Under the pieces are notes generated by a model. It made no database searches. It was not told the origin of the DNA and saw only the letters and a list, made by a program, of their open reading frames with translations. A stretch of DNA of 64,000 bases from Siderastrea radians. Taxonomy: Eukaryota; Cnidaria; Anthozoa; Scleractinia; Rhizangiidae. This document shows, piece after piece, positions 27,701 to 35,965 of the stretch (position 1 is the stretch's first letter; every line of letters starts with the position of its first letter). The translations under genes and the position numbers were made by a program. Location of the stretch: positions 25,814,429 to 25,878,428 of the forward strand of contig OZ024900.1 of NCBI GenBank assembly GCA_964017195.1. Reading direction: 5' to 3'.

Positions 27701-28474
27701 TGAAAATCGCTCTAAACTTGCGGGGATTTGCATCACCAAACAGTGAAAAAATTTCGGCAGCTTGCTTGTGAAATTGAGCTTAGTCAAAGTGAACGCAAGT
27801 CATTGCAAGTGCATGTAAGAAGTAGCCAAACAGAATCACCAGTTGACACAAGTTGGAAATTTGGTCAGGTTCCCAATTCCTCTACCTACAGACAACGTTT
27901 TCACCACGTAATTTAAGTCATGTCAATTTACATTGATTGTTGTAATAAATTATTGTATACCACTTTAAGTAGTAGAGTGTCCCAAATTAGTTGTCACAAG
28001 CTAAATATCCACCCTGACACTTTAATAAAGTTATTCATTCCACTCACTTTACCGTATTTTTCTTTGTTTTCCGAACAAGAAATTAGAATACAAGTCCAGT
28101 CCTCCTAGATATATGGCTGGCACATTTAATAGGGAAAGGTAAGCGTATAATCTTAACTATCTTAATAACAAACAAATTCAAAATGAAAGAGGAACTGCAT
28201 TCGTCCGCCACCTGTTCATTAGCGACATGTATCCAAAACACGGACAACCCCCGAAAATATGTAACAACGATAAATTTCATAACGAAACCATACTCACAAG
28301 ATTATTCGTTTTACGACTTAAAGGAGAACTTAAGGATAAGTTAAGTTACGATAAAATACACTCAGGTAGCGCTTAAATTTTTAACATATAAACTTAAGTT
28401 AAGCTTACTTACAGCTTCGAAAAATCCTTCAAAGCACTCATCGAAATAGGCCTGTTTCCAAATAGATTGTCCAT
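775..28474 (-). CDS. TMBIM6: Bax inhibitor-1 like protein, nine coding exons
   Basis: Multi-exon gene for a BI-1/TMBIM6 family protein, an ER multipass membrane protein known for restraining cell death and for calcium leak. Exons in reading order: 28474-28413, 19915-19807, 12779-12689, 8760-8712, 7570-7473, 4099-4020, 3367-3267, 2828-2756, 798-775. Every exon has AG/GT borders and the phases match, giving 687 nt (228 residues plus stop) against about 237 in vertebrates. Diagnostic stretches are [53 protein letters not shown] and [18 protein letters not shown], with a lysine-rich C-terminus (KKKKN). Joining exons 3 and 4 directly keeps frame but is about 10 residues shorter than the family in the third membrane segment. 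A small exon in the 8761-12688 intron may therefore have been missed. The first exon is inferred from its ATG, length and phase. Confidence 0.9.
799..1627. other. Intron 8 of TMBIM6-like gene, part; nothing recognised
   Basis: Intronic sequence before the satellite array. No coding potential or clear repeat structure seen. Confidence 0.4.
1628..2600. repeat. Pentanucleotide satellite GCTAT/GCTAC with 300-bp higher-order repeat
   Basis: Almost a kilobase of GCTAY units (mostly GCTAT and GCTAC, with GCTCC, GCTTT, CCTAT, GCCAC and GCGAT variants). The block 1741-2040 recurs almost exactly as 2041-2340, so variant units are arranged in a 300-bp higher-order repeat. A 5-bp period without stop codons leaves all three plus frames open for more than 300 codons (MLCYA-type repeats); these are artefacts of the repeat. 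The array lies in the last intron of the TMBIM6-like gene. Confidence 0.95.
2756..2828 (-). CDS. TMBIM6: TMBIM6-like exon 8
   Basis: Encodes [20 protein letters not shown] and AQNK, the conserved C-terminal region after the last membrane span. The acceptor is TATTAAG and the donor is GTAGGT. Confidence 0.85.
2829..3266. other. TMBIM6-like intron 7; nothing recognised
   Basis: Short intron between exons 8 and 7. Apart from an AAATAAATAAATAAAT stretch near 3220 I see no structure. Confidence 0.4.
3267..3367 (-). CDS. TMBIM6: TMBIM6-like exon 7
   Basis: Encodes [20 protein letters not shown] and [14 protein letters not shown], the best conserved BI-1 segment (membrane span followed by the DTQ motif). 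The donor is GTAAGA and the acceptor is TTGTTAG. Confidence 0.9.
3368..4019. other. TMBIM6-like intron 6; nothing recognised
   Basis: AT-rich intron sequence without a recognisable gene or mobile element. Confidence 0.4.
4020..4099 (-). CDS. TMBIM6: TMBIM6-like exon 6
   Basis: Encodes a hydrophobic span, [20 protein letters not shown], then ARFIFQ. It matches the BI-1 membrane segment that follows the YLGG motif. The donor GTAAAT and acceptor TATTAG fit the phases of both neighbours. Confidence 0.88.
4915..5055. repeat. Cluster of GATCCTA / GGATCTT repeats
   Basis: The words AAGATCCTA, TAGGATCCTA, GAGGATCCTA and AGGATCTT recur in both orientations over about 140 bp, giving a locally self-complementary segment. 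Looks like a decayed repeat or MITE core. Confidence 0.55.
5608..6600. repeat. Dispersed repeat, copy A
   Basis: Segments match, in order, segments at 29990-33060: a GCATGCAATGTGTGCAGAGC-like block with AATGACATTTTGTTCC, GAGCAGCGTGACTACGT, TTCAAAGACAACAT, and CTCTAATTCCTTGATCACCA near 6290. It is an old interspersed element of unknown class; ends not determined. Confidence 0.55.
7473..7570 (-). CDS. TMBIM6: TMBIM6-like exon 5
   Basis: Encodes [20 protein letters not shown] then [13 protein letters not shown], a membrane span plus the charged loop typical of BI-1. The acceptor is TTTTTTACAG and the donor is GTGAGA. Confidence 0.92.
7571..8711. other. TMBIM6-like intron 4; nothing recognised
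   Basis: AT-rich intron. The short open frames here resemble no protein I know. Confidence 0.4.
8712..8760 (-). CDS. TMBIM6: TMBIM6-like exon 4
   Basis: A 49-nt exon encoding [15 protein letters not shown], the conserved loop between BI-1 membrane spans. The acceptor is TTTTTTAAG and the donor GTTAGT; phase fits exons 3 and 5. Confidence 0.88.
8761..9983. other. TMBIM6-like intron 3, part; nothing recognised
   Basis: Intron sequence. A tandem duplication of about 20 bp (CAACTCAAACCCCCAGT) lies at about 9465-9505. A missing small TMBIM6 exon may lie somewhere in 8761-12688. Confidence 0.4.
9984..10966. mobile_element. Non-autonomous element with long imperfect terminal inverted repeats
   Basis: The left arm (about 9984-10120) and right arm (about 10825-10966) are inverted copies of each other over roughly 130 bp. 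Shared words are TGGTGTTCC, AAGAAAATAATGCA, AGAAAAACTG, GCAGGTATCAATGTTT and GGGCAAAGGTG. The interior has no coding sequence and contains a short direct repeat around 10160-10245. Target duplication not resolved. Likely a MITE. Confidence 0.65.
10969..11163 (+). other. Open frame with protein-like composition, unrecognised
   Basis: A 64-codon open frame immediately beyond the MITE reads like an ordinary soluble protein end (for example [20 protein letters not shown]). It ends in TAA, but I recognise no family. It lies antisense in a TMBIM6 intron. It could be a retrocopy fragment, an exon of another gene or chance. Confidence 0.25.
11164..12688. other. TMBIM6-like intron 3, part; nothing recognised
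   Basis: AT-rich intron with a low-complexity TATATT-rich stretch near 11815-11880. No gene recognised. Confidence 0.4.
12689..12779 (-). CDS. TMBIM6: TMBIM6-like exon 3
   Basis: Encodes [20 protein letters not shown] then [10 protein letters not shown]. This is the second BI-1 span followed by a basic loop. The acceptor is CTTTAAAG and the donor GTAAGT. Confidence 0.85.
12780..13911. other. TMBIM6-like intron 2, part; nothing recognised
   Basis: Intron sequence up to the TTAA-flanked element. No gene recognised. Confidence 0.4.
13912..15732. mobile_element. TTAA-flanked DNA transposon, likely non-autonomous
   Basis: Bounded by TTAA on both sides (13908-13911 and 15733-15736). Terminal inverted repeats of about 23 bp begin GGTATCAGGGTACCCCAAAA on the left and GGTATCATGGTACCCCAAAA (reverse strand) on the right. 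TTAA duplication is typical of piggyBac and Kolobok transposons. Open frames of about 90-115 codons on both strands at 15068-15458 are not recognised as a transposase. The element contains a large perfect hairpin at 14059-14215. Confidence 0.75.
14059..14215. repeat. Perfect 59-bp inverted repeat (hairpin)
   Basis: Arms 14059-14117 and 14157-14215 are perfectly complementary with a 39-nt spacer. It lies inside the TTAA element. Exact identity of both arms suggests recent formation or continuous correction. Confidence 0.9.
15733..16130. other. TMBIM6-like intron 2, part; nothing recognised
   Basis: Sequence between two transposons, with a short direct repeat of ACAACATACAAACCCCACTC-like words at 16020-16120. 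Confidence 0.4.
16131..19443 (+). mobile_element. 3.3-kb DNA transposon with decayed transposase
   Basis: Terminal inverted repeats GTGACCTTCTTTGGGAAAAC then (A/G)TACACTAACGAT occur at 16131 and, inverted, at 19443. A 4-bp ATTT flanks both ends, a possible target duplication. Both subterminal regions are rich in CGTTAG/TAACGG words, as expected for transposase-binding arrays. The interior holds a broken plus-strand transposase-like gene. Confidence 0.75.
17277..18340 (+). pseudogene. Decayed transposase-like gene of the 3.3-kb transposon
   Basis: Open frames at 17277-17747 and 17832-18338, plus a third-frame stretch between them, read as one broken protein. Recognisable segments are [39 protein letters not shown] and [18 protein letters not shown] (a C-x2-C pair). 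I know this architecture from repeat-encoded proteins in fish and cnidarians but cannot assign a superfamily. At least two frameshifts separate the pieces and the C-terminal part is lost, so it is not functional. Confidence 0.6.
19444..19806. other. TMBIM6-like intron 2, part; nothing recognised
   Basis: Intron sequence directly downstream (minus strand) of exon 2. Confidence 0.35.
19807..19915 (-). CDS. TMBIM6: TMBIM6-like exon 2
   Basis: Encodes [20 protein letters not shown] then [16 protein letters not shown], the first BI-1 span with its preceding His-Leu-Lys motif. The acceptor is TTTACTTGCAG and the donor GTACAT. Confidence 0.9.
20208..24531. mobile_element. Outer TTAA-flanked transposon of 4.3 kb
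   Basis: Ends read AGTGCTACTACGATGA on the left and, inverted, AGTGCTACTATGATCA on the right; both are flanked by TTAA (20204-20207 and 24532-24535). No intact transposase is visible. A second TTAA element is nested inside. Internal near-duplicate segments with ACTGAATAGTTCA(C/T)GTG words appear at about 23080-23110 and 23755-23790. Confidence 0.6.
21660..23670. mobile_element. Inner TTAA-flanked transposon with about 100-bp inverted ends
   Basis: Left end 21660-21765 and right end 23575-23670 are inverted copies sharing AGTGC(T/A)CCTAACC, AAATAAATTCTGTTATCAT and TTTTTGATTTGGTT. TTAA flanks both ends. It is nested in the 20208-24531 element, whose termini also start AGTGC, so the two may be related families. 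Confidence 0.65.
24885..24990. repeat. Inverted repeat at the 5' junction of the LINE
   Basis: Target-side sequence 24885-24928 recurs inverted at 24947-24990 (44 bp, one mismatch), and the first LINE bases also recur inverted at about 24933-24941. This is a fold-back junction. Confidence 0.85.
24932..26658 (+). mobile_element. 5'-truncated L1-type LINE insertion
   Basis: The element ends in a run of about ten A (26646-26655) and is flanked by a 14-bp direct repeat TGTTCTCTTTTAGT at 24918-24931 and 26659-26672, the mark of target-primed insertion. It retains the C-terminal part of the L1-type ORF2 protein. The 5' junction carries an inverted copy of the flanking target. Confidence 0.85.
24991..26405 (+). 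pseudogene. LINE ORF2 fragment (reverse transcriptase C-terminus and zinc-knuckle domain)
   Basis: Reads through several frames: [20 protein letters not shown] then [15 protein letters not shown], which is the end of an L1-type reverse transcriptase. A later segment in frame at 25998-26405 contains [20 protein letters not shown] and CDVTKTFW, the zinc-binding C-terminal domain. At least three frameshifts or stops occur and the N-terminal endonuclease and polymerase core are missing, so this is a dead copy. Confidence 0.8.
26673..27397. repeat. Repeat-like intron sequence with inverted CCAAT-type words
   Basis: Contains TCTGATTGGTC (26885) and AAACCAATCAGAG (26941) in inverted orientation around a short core, a layout seen in small non-coding transposons. 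No gene recognised. Confidence 0.35.
27330..27661 (-). repeat. Repeat-derived open frame
   Basis: The minus strand has an 87-codon frame with [20 protein letters not shown] and [21 protein letters not shown] associate this sequence with abundant cnidarian interspersed repeats rather than with a gene. Function unknown. Confidence 0.4.
27662..28412. other. TMBIM6-like intron 1, part; nothing recognised
   Basis: Intron sequence up to the donor of exon 1. No feature recognised. Confidence 0.35.
28413..28474 (-). CDS. TMBIM6: TMBIM6-like exon 1 (start exon)
   Basis: ATG at 28474-28472 followed by [20 protein letters not shown] and a GTAAGT donor. The final two bases pair with the first base of exon 2 to complete a codon, and the length before the first membrane span matches BI-1 proteins. 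Confidence 0.75.
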
Positions 28475-29989
28475 CTTGTCTTCAGGATATCGAGTTATTC
28501 CCTACTTTAGTTTACTCTTCACCTGTGAAAACCGTAAAATTGTTGTCTCACCAAATCGAAAGTAAGCCAAAATGTCCACTGCGTTGACGTGCAACGATAT
28601 CATTAGCTTCGTAAGGAATCGGGTAAGCTCGGATAATCCGAAGTTCCACGAGAGAGCCACGAGAGAGTCAACCTCGTCCCCAGGGCCTTGAACTGGATAA
28701 TCGCCATGGCTATGGGGCTGGTAATGGGTTAAAGACAAGCAAGATACCTTATTGTTGATATACTGTTACATCTTATGAAAGAAATATAAGACATACTAAA
28801 TTAGGCGGAATAAAAGTGTGACCCTGGGTCCCAAAAGCGTTTCTCTCGCGTCTCCACGCACCAAAAAATCATACTGGAAGGCTGACGACTGCTCCACGAG
28901 AGAAACCTCTTGGGGTTAAAAGTGCCATAATTTATACGAACGAGGAGGCTCCAACCAGAGCATCCTCGGAGACCCAGGGGCAGATAGTCGGTGCTAGAGC
29001 AGATAAAACGGGCGAAATCGGTGCGAGCTGAAGCCTGGTGTGATCGAAAGTTTCCAAGACGGGCTGGAACAGCCCCTTGCAGGATACCTTTAAAGGACTA
29101 GTTCTAGAACCCAATTGCGTTCTTGCTTCTGATTGAGCACAAATTTTGTGGAAGTGTAACTTTGCTAAATCTCATGCACTTGTGCATACTGAAATAAACT
29201 TCCTATCTCGCTCGTTCGATAGGCCTACCATCGAAGAAAGGTTCAGTAAATTGGGACCCACAAAGCCGAGAAATCGAGAAATTTGGCAAGGGAACTCAAG
29301 GAAAAAGAAAACAACGGGTATGAAAATCAGATCGAGGTACTGTGTACCCTTCCGTACACCGTCTTTTAGGATTACGAAGATCAAGGTCACTGAACGATCA
29401 CGGGTGGGGAAGGCAAGGGAGATACTTTCATCTTGGTATTCATGGGGACAGGGGACAGTTTATGCAATTGACGATTGATGGTATGTTAATGATGAAATGA
29501 AAAGAATTTCGTGGTAGTAGGTACGGTTGTTCAAGGTCATTGGACGATTGATTGAAGCGTGGTAGCTTGTTCCAGGCGTTCAGATAGTGGAGCGTGAGCG
29601 AAAAATATAGCGAGCGAAAGAGTGGGTAAAAAGAGGGGAGACTGGGGAGTCTCGCCCTCTTCTTCACGCCTGGAACTAGCCTGGGTGCAGACGTCTCCTA
29701 TTTCCTTTGCTTCAGGTGGCGAGAAAAGCTCTAAACGACGAAATAACTCCAAACTGCCTAATCAACAATAAGAGGTATGACTATGGAGGACGCGCGATCC
29801 ACACCCGCGAAACAAAATGGCGCTAATATTCCGCGCGTGTGTTTTACAATCATCTGAACAGCGATCATCTGTTTCGAATTCCGCGCTTCACAAGCACATA
29901 TACAGTGCGCGTTTTGTAATCAGCCCCCAAGAGAAAAACGAGCGACTTGGGGCAAGTCTAGAATTGAAACCACATGGTCAGTAGGTGCC
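28475..29989. other. Upstream region of TMBIM6-like gene; nothing firm
   Basis: Should contain the promoter and 5' UTR of the TMBIM6-like gene, but no motif decides it. Open frames at 29146-29478 and on the opposite strand look like repeat-derived sequence. Confidence 0.35.
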
Positions 29990-30504
29990 AAGTCAGTTAA
30001 ACATAGGCACGCAATGCGCGCAGAGCCAATGACGTTTTTTTCCACAACATGGTGAAATTTATCCTGACAACCTATGGGCTTTTACAGCTCGGGTAAGTCC
30101 CACCCTAAGCCCTCAGCCCCCCCTCCTCCCCCCCCCCCAAAAAAAAAGAAAATTGGGGTTATACACTATAAACCCTGGTAATGATCGAGCAGCGTGACTA
30201 CGTAACAGTTAATTATAGCGTGACATCAAAATTACGCGTGGAGTAAAGAAACCAAAGAAAGGTCTTTGTTTCACGGTTCTTCAAAGACAACATAGACAAA
30301 AACAAGTAAACATAAACTAAAACTCACAGTCGAAAAATATTGCATTCATAATTTAGGCAAAGATCGGTGGAAAGTTAACAATTTTACTTCAGAAATAAAA
30401 TGCAAGTTGCAGTTGAACCTTTTAATTTTTTACTTCTACCGGTGAATATCCAACGCTTTTCAGCGCTCATGGATGGTCAACTTTCTAAAGGGTGCCACTT
30501 TGAC

Positions 30505-31974
30505 GATCGTGTCTAAAAGTACGCACGAGTGACCACGAGTGACCACGAGTGACAACGAGTGACCACGAATGACCACGAGTGACCACGAGTAGACCACGAG
30601 TGACCACGAGTGACCACGAGTGACCACGAGTGACTACGAGTGACCACGAGTGAGATTGCATCAAAATATTTTGCTGATGTCATGATGACGTCATCATTAC
30701 ATCATTTTATCAAATAAACACTATTTCACGGCAAACTGACCGTTTCTTGAGACCTTAATACCTGGATTCGACATTTTCGCCATTTCTGACTGAATGGGGG
30801 AGCGGCTAGGGGACGGACAGGGAGGGGGGATGAGGAGTACAAACTTCCCACCACCCGCACCCTTTAATCTCGGTTCCCGCCACTTTTCTTAACTTTTTCT
30901 TCCCGCCCTTTTTTCCGCCTCCCGTACACCTCCCTCCCTCTTTTCTACCCGGAGTCCCAAATTCTGTCCACCTCCATCCCTACCCCCCCCCCCCCTCGAA
31001 GGCTACCAGTGACCAAGGGCGAAAAACAAAAAAACAAGAAAGAAAGTGAAAATGACAAATATAAAAATTAACAAAAAGGTTTTCTGTGAAAGTACGTGAT
31101 TTAAAGAAACGTTTTAACGAGAACTTTTCCACTAAAAACTTAGCCTGGAGGAAAAAGCACAGAATTAACAGGTAGTGAATGACAATTTCAACAATCTTTA
31201 ATGCTTTATGATTCTTATATGTCAGATCCCAATTTCCCCTAGTGGTTTACGCTATAAATTTCTCATATCAGCAAAACAAAACAATCAAACCACTTTGTTA
31301 ACTACAACAGCCTAGAAAGAGGAAATCAAAGTAATTATTTATCGTAGATTTCTTTGAATATTATTAATATTTTTTCACAGGCAATAATGTAGCTGTGAGT
31401 ACGTCCAAATCGTTTGCAAGTCGCGCAAACCCCGCAGGACGCTAAACACATACTGGTAGAATGACAAATGGAAACAGCTAGGCCGACGATGAGATTATCC
31501 CGCCTACAGTTAACTGGAAACTAGCAAATTTATTAAAGTGAACTACCTTTAGGAGACTTTAGGACTCCGGGTAGAAAAGAGGGAGGGAGGTGTACGGGAG
31601 GCGGAAAAAAGGGCGGGAAGAAAAAGTTAAGAAAAGTGGCGGGAACCGAGATTAAAGGGTGCGGGTGGCGGGAAGTTTGTACCCCCCATCCCCCCTCCCT
31701 GTCCGTCCCCTAGCCCCTCCCCCATTCAGTCAGAAATGGTGGAAATGTCGAATCCAGGTATTAAGGTCTCAAGAAACGCTCAGTTTGCAGTGAAATAGTG
31801 ATTATTTGATAAAATGATGTAATGATGACGTCATCATGACATCAGCAAAACATTTTGATGCAATCTCACTCGTGGTCACTCGTGGTCACTCGTGGTCTAC
31901 TCGAGGTCACTCGTGGTCATTCGTGGTCACTCGTGGTCACTCGTGGTCACTCGTGTGTACTTTTAGACACGATC
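30505..31974. mobile_element. Foldback transposon with about 450-bp inverted arms and 9-bp target duplication
   Basis: Direct repeat CACTTTGAC flanks the element at 30496-30504 and 31975-31983. Ends start GATCGTGTCTAAAAGTAC. The arms (about 30505-30960 and 31555-31974) are near-identical inverted copies. Each holds an array of GACCACGAGT decamers next to the end, then a TGATGACGTCATCAT palindrome, then a G/C-rich pyrimidine/purine block. The central 0.6 kb shows no transposase. A 9-bp duplication plus long arms suggests a Mutator-like (MULE) origin; that assignment is inference. Confidence 0.85.
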
Positions 31975-32784
31975 CACTTTGACGCTCTGAGTGATTTGCG
32001 TGACACGCGACTCGCTTTACTTTGTTTAATTTGTAAGGCTTCAGACGTTTCAGTCAATCACCTACATTGTATTGTCAAAACAGGAGTCTACCATCAAATG
32101 TACGTTTCTTGTATCCACAAAATTGTCGTTCGAAATCGGTTCGAACTAGCGGTTATAAACACGACTGAAATAGTTTTGCAACTATATTTATTTCCCCTGT
32201 AGACTGAAGTTGCTTTTTTTGTAATCAAGTTGGCTATAATAGTTTTCGTCTTTCGACCAAAGTATGTTTACATTTGTAAATTTCCCGCGGTACAAAGTTA
32301 TTTTTAGCTCACCTGTTTATTTTGGGTCTCAACCTACAGCCGAATAAATTTTGTTTGCTTTGCCTTCAAACAGTACCAAAATGTTCAAATTCAGCTCGCT
32401 TTTACAAAACCTGCCCGCTTTCCAATAGATCCAACAGCTCTCTATTAGAATGCTTTGTCGCATATCTGTTGTTGTTAATCTTTCGTTCGGTTCGCGATGT
32501 TTTAAGTGTTGCGTTACATTCCTAAGGTTCAAATTACAGCTGTCAACAATGCAAATTTGCTCAACATACGCTTTACACTTTGAGCCATGAATAACCTCGA
32601 AATAACGTTTGGTATCTTGTAGAGATTTTACTCTAATTCCTTGATCACCACTGTAACTTGAATTTTAATACTAGTTTCATTCAAGTTTTTCAATTTTAAG
32701 AACAGCTGGCAACAAGCCGCTCAATTTCCGATTTTAGTTTGAAATGGTTTCATGTTTTACAACACGCATGCAAAAATGACACTG

Positions 32785-32987
32785 TAGCCTGCGAGCGGGC
32801 TCACCTGTTTGGGGAATTTGCGCGCGACAATCTTGGCGGCCGCCACCTGCGAGCCGGCTCGCTTCGCTCGCCGGCGAGAGGAATGGGCCGAGGAAAAGTT
32901 TGCTCGCCCCATTCTTCTCGCCGGCTCGACTTCCACCGCCAAGATGCTAGCGCGAATAACACACGAAGTGAGCCTGCTCGCAGGCTA
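32785..32987. mobile_element. 203-bp MITE with 9-bp target duplication
   Basis: Flanked by ATGACACTG at 32776-32784 and 32988-32996. Ends are TAGCCTGCGAGC and its inverse. The GC-rich interior contains repeated GCCGGCTCG/CGAGCCGGC palindromes. Too short to code. Confidence 0.9.
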
Positions 32988-33060
32988 ATGACACTGCAAA
33001 TTTTAGATTCGCTGTTACCAAGAGATTACCCCGAAGAATTTTATGCTGTTTTACTCTAGT

Positions 33061-33887
33061 CTTTTCACTATCGTTATAAACTTGGGCTTTTAATATTGTT
33101 TCTTTCACTGTTAATTAGGGATCGAAGTAACGTTAATTCCACGTTCTGTTCATACAACATCTCACATTGGCAAGTCCGTCTTGTTAGAACCCGGTATGGG
33201 TCTCGGCATGTACTTGAAGTGCTAAAAGCCGGATTCTACGGTACCTCAAAATTCTGCTTTGCTTTCGAACAACAGCACCGAAATATTTATATCCAGCTTA
33301 CTTCTTCAAGAGTAAATAAATTGTATAAACCTTATTCCAAAACTGCTTGCCTCTCAGCTCGCGATTCTCATTGTAATACCACTAGAAAACTAATTCCGCT
33401 TGCAAATTAATAAATTAAGGAAAACAGAAACAAACTGCATGTGTATGAATTCATGCATCTGGTTCACTGTGGCCACGACGCTTAAATCTCAAATTGACGA
33501 GTCCATCTTGTGTATAATTTCTGATGTGTTTGTTTCAGTGGAAATTTATACCACGGCCAAGTTAGTCGAGTTGGTTCGTTGAGGCCACGACGTTCATACT
33601 TAAATCTAAAATTGACGAATCCGTCTTGCGTATAATTTCTGATGTGTTCAATTTGCGCCACGGCTAAGTAAACGCTGGACTACAAAGCGAATAAAATCCT
33701 GCCAGACCTGACGCACACAAAACAGCGCATTCGAAGTAACATTATCAGTTCCTGTTGATCGAAGATTTGCGAAAGCAAAACATTTCAAAGCCCGAGCCGG
33801 GGGTCGTACGCTCATATAAGCTGTATGGGCATGTGCCGCTGATAAGAAGGGTTTCAGTGTCCCGGTGGCACACTCCCACCCAACATC
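33061..33887. other. Intergenic; tandem duplication only
   Basis: A segment of about 125 bp around GCCACGACG...TTAAATCT is present twice in tandem (about 33470-33585 and 33585-33690). No gene recognised. From about 33790 a block resembles the repeat at 63001-63060. Confidence 0.4.
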
Positions 33888-34422
33888 TCACAAGATAATC
33901 CCCCCGGCCTCAGAGACGAAGACAAATACCTGATCGGGCGCCGTTCTTTTAGGCTTTGATGACATTAGCCATGTCGTCACTTTCGTGACGTCATTGGCTA
34001 AAAATGAAAGAGATCTCCCGCCCGCCATAATACCTTGTTGGAGCTTGACGCAGATAACCCGTGCGTCATTTACAGTGCTCATTAGAGTTAATGTGCTCTG
34101 CGACGGGAAAACCGGCTGCACTCTTGGAAATCCTTCTGAGGTGTTCGCCAAAGCCTTCCCTAGGAGTGCATACGGTTTGGCCGATGTAAATCGCGGGGCA
34201 GTGACGGCAGGAGATGCAGTACACAAAACCAGAAGAAAGATAGGTGAAGGACGTTCTCTTGATGATGGAATCTTTTGGGTCCTGCAGATTAGCATTATTT
34301 GAAATGTGGCTACAATTTCGACAGTATGAGTGTCGACAAGAAGCAGAGCCTGCGAGCGGTCTAGCTTGATTTCTGTGGGACTTGTGGACTAAGTTGTGTC
34401 GCAGGGTTTGCGATCTCGGCAA
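33888..34422 (-). pseudogene. Penelope-like retroelement fragment, GIY-YIG endonuclease part
   Basis: Minus-strand frames 34422-34066 and 34295-33888 overlap and form a broken C-terminal retroelement domain. The first contains FVYCISCRHCPAIYIGQTV followed by a LRRISK...VAEHINSNEH-like region, which fits the GIY-YIG nuclease fold (cysteine-rich lead-in, YIG triad, downstream His) of Penelope-like elements. The reverse transcriptase domain is not present. Frameshifted, so inactive. Confidence 0.65.
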
Positions 34423-35960
34423 TAAGCGACCATTGGCGGTTAAGGAAAAATTTCCTTGGTTACAGAACCGTCTGAAAGGATCTTAAAGTTATCAAGCAGG
34501 TAAAATACGAACAGTCTCTCTTCGAGCGAAAAATCGCCTTCCGCGTTGAAACATGACGCGCGTGCCGAGCCACTAGTGTAATTAGCTACACTAGTGGCTC
34601 GTCACGAGCGTCAGGTCTTAACGCGATTCGTTTGATTCTGTCGTTCGGAAAAGGTACTGTATGCTCTCTATGTCATCCGCTGAGGTGTTCGTGTTAAGGG
34701 CGTTTGTCTGTGTGACTTGTCGCATTTTCTTGAGATTTTGTTTACAAGTGCGCGCTTTGTAACAACGCCTTTCAAAGAAATGATCCATTTCTTGAGGAAA
34801 GGAACGGAAAGTTTTCTAGCTGTCACGTGTTAGACAAAACATGGATAATGAAAAGACAAAGGCCAGCAAAAAGCAGTGATGGGCAGCACGCCTTGGCATG
34901 GTAGGAAAAGTGATTGACGGCTGTACAAAATACTCGGATTTCATTGGCCACTGATTCTCACATCATGATCAATGGTGGTAAAATCCACTAGTGACGCATT
35001 AATTCCGGCGTAAATGGCGCTTTGCAGAACGCCGCCATTGCCATATTTCATAAACAAGAACGATCGACTTGGAGTGAACAAGTCTAGAGTAACACGGGTG
35101 GAGATGTACTCCTGAATAACATCACGCGATCCTAATCCCCAGCAGTCCTGTCACGTTTTTCTTTTTTTTTTTTTTTCTGTTTTGTTTTTTTCTGATCAAA
35201 GCGGTCACACAAGGCATTGATTTGGTTTTCATTTCCTTTGATTTGATGTTAGGCATCATTTTCCCTAGATTTTCCCCGCAGCGACAATATCCACACGGGA
35301 CTGTCACATTATCCTTTGAAAATGGTTAGAGCCTGAAGTCACTCTAAAAGCACCCATTTTGCTTAAAGATGACATTTTGTAAGCAATTTTGAGAGAAGTT
35401 TCAGTAGGCTCGAAACAGCCGGCGGAAAAGAATCAATTTTAGTCAATTAAAACGCCGGTGTTGACTAAAACCGGCCGTGAGGGACCACAGTCCTTGTAGG
35501 GTTGGCGACATCATCACTTTTAGAGGAAGCAGATGTTTCTGATAGCCAAGTGATGCATCAGGCAAAATTCTAACAAAAGGTGTCTAAACCAGAGCGAACA
35601 GATACATTTGACCAGAGTTCAGTGTACTCTCAGAAAAGCGAGAATAAAATTTTCCTTGTAAAATTGAAGCAAAGGCCTTAAAATTCCAAAACCAGGTAGG
35701 CTGCCAAACGGCCAAAAAACCTTAGCGGAAAAAAGAGAAAACGAATTGTGCGCATGCCCGAAGTCAAATTCGCAATAGTGAAGCGCCTTGGAACTGTGGA
35801 AGTGAAAGGGAAATTTAGTTTTCATGTTGCACACGCAGATATGGGCCAAAATACGGCGTTCGGGGCTTAAAATGGCAGTCTTTCTACCCGGATAAAATTG
35901 ACTCTTTTGCGTGTCCCTTTTGTGCCCTTATCAACCAGCTTCCACTGTAAAATTAGCGAG
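34423..35960. other. Intergenic up to the Polinton; nothing firm
   Basis: Contains a 15-bp-arm palindrome at 34566-34601 (CGAGCCACTAGTGTA and inverse) and a T-rich run at 35157-35175. Otherwise no recognisable gene. Confidence 0.4.
34566..34601. repeat. Short perfect palindrome
   Basis: Arms CGAGCCACTAGTGTA at 34566-34580 and the inverse at 34587-34601, with a 6-nt loop. Role unknown; possibly the tip of a decayed MITE. Confidence 0.6.
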
Positions 35961-35965
35961 TCTGT
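35961..35965. other. Left target-site duplication of the Polinton (TCTGT)
   Basis: TCTGT precedes the left terminal repeat and recurs directly after the right terminal repeat at 54117-54121. Five bases match; the sixth does not, while Polintons usually duplicate six. Confidence 0.8.

Larger units (their letters stand above)
29990..33060. repeat. Dispersed repeat, copy B, interrupted by two insertions
   Basis: Matches copy A (5608-6600) in several ordered blocks: AGAGCCAATGAC, CGAGCAGCGTGACTACGT, TTCAAAGACAACATA, and CTCTAATTCCTTGATCACCA at about 32632. It is interrupted by the foldback element (30505-31974) and the MITE (32785-32987). A poly-C/poly-A low-complexity patch lies at 30120-30150. 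Confidence 0.5.

Noticed and set aside
30525..30655. GACCACGAGT array as a possible CRISPR
   Set aside because: Units are contiguous decamers with no spacers, and an inverted copy of the array lies in the other arm of a transposon.
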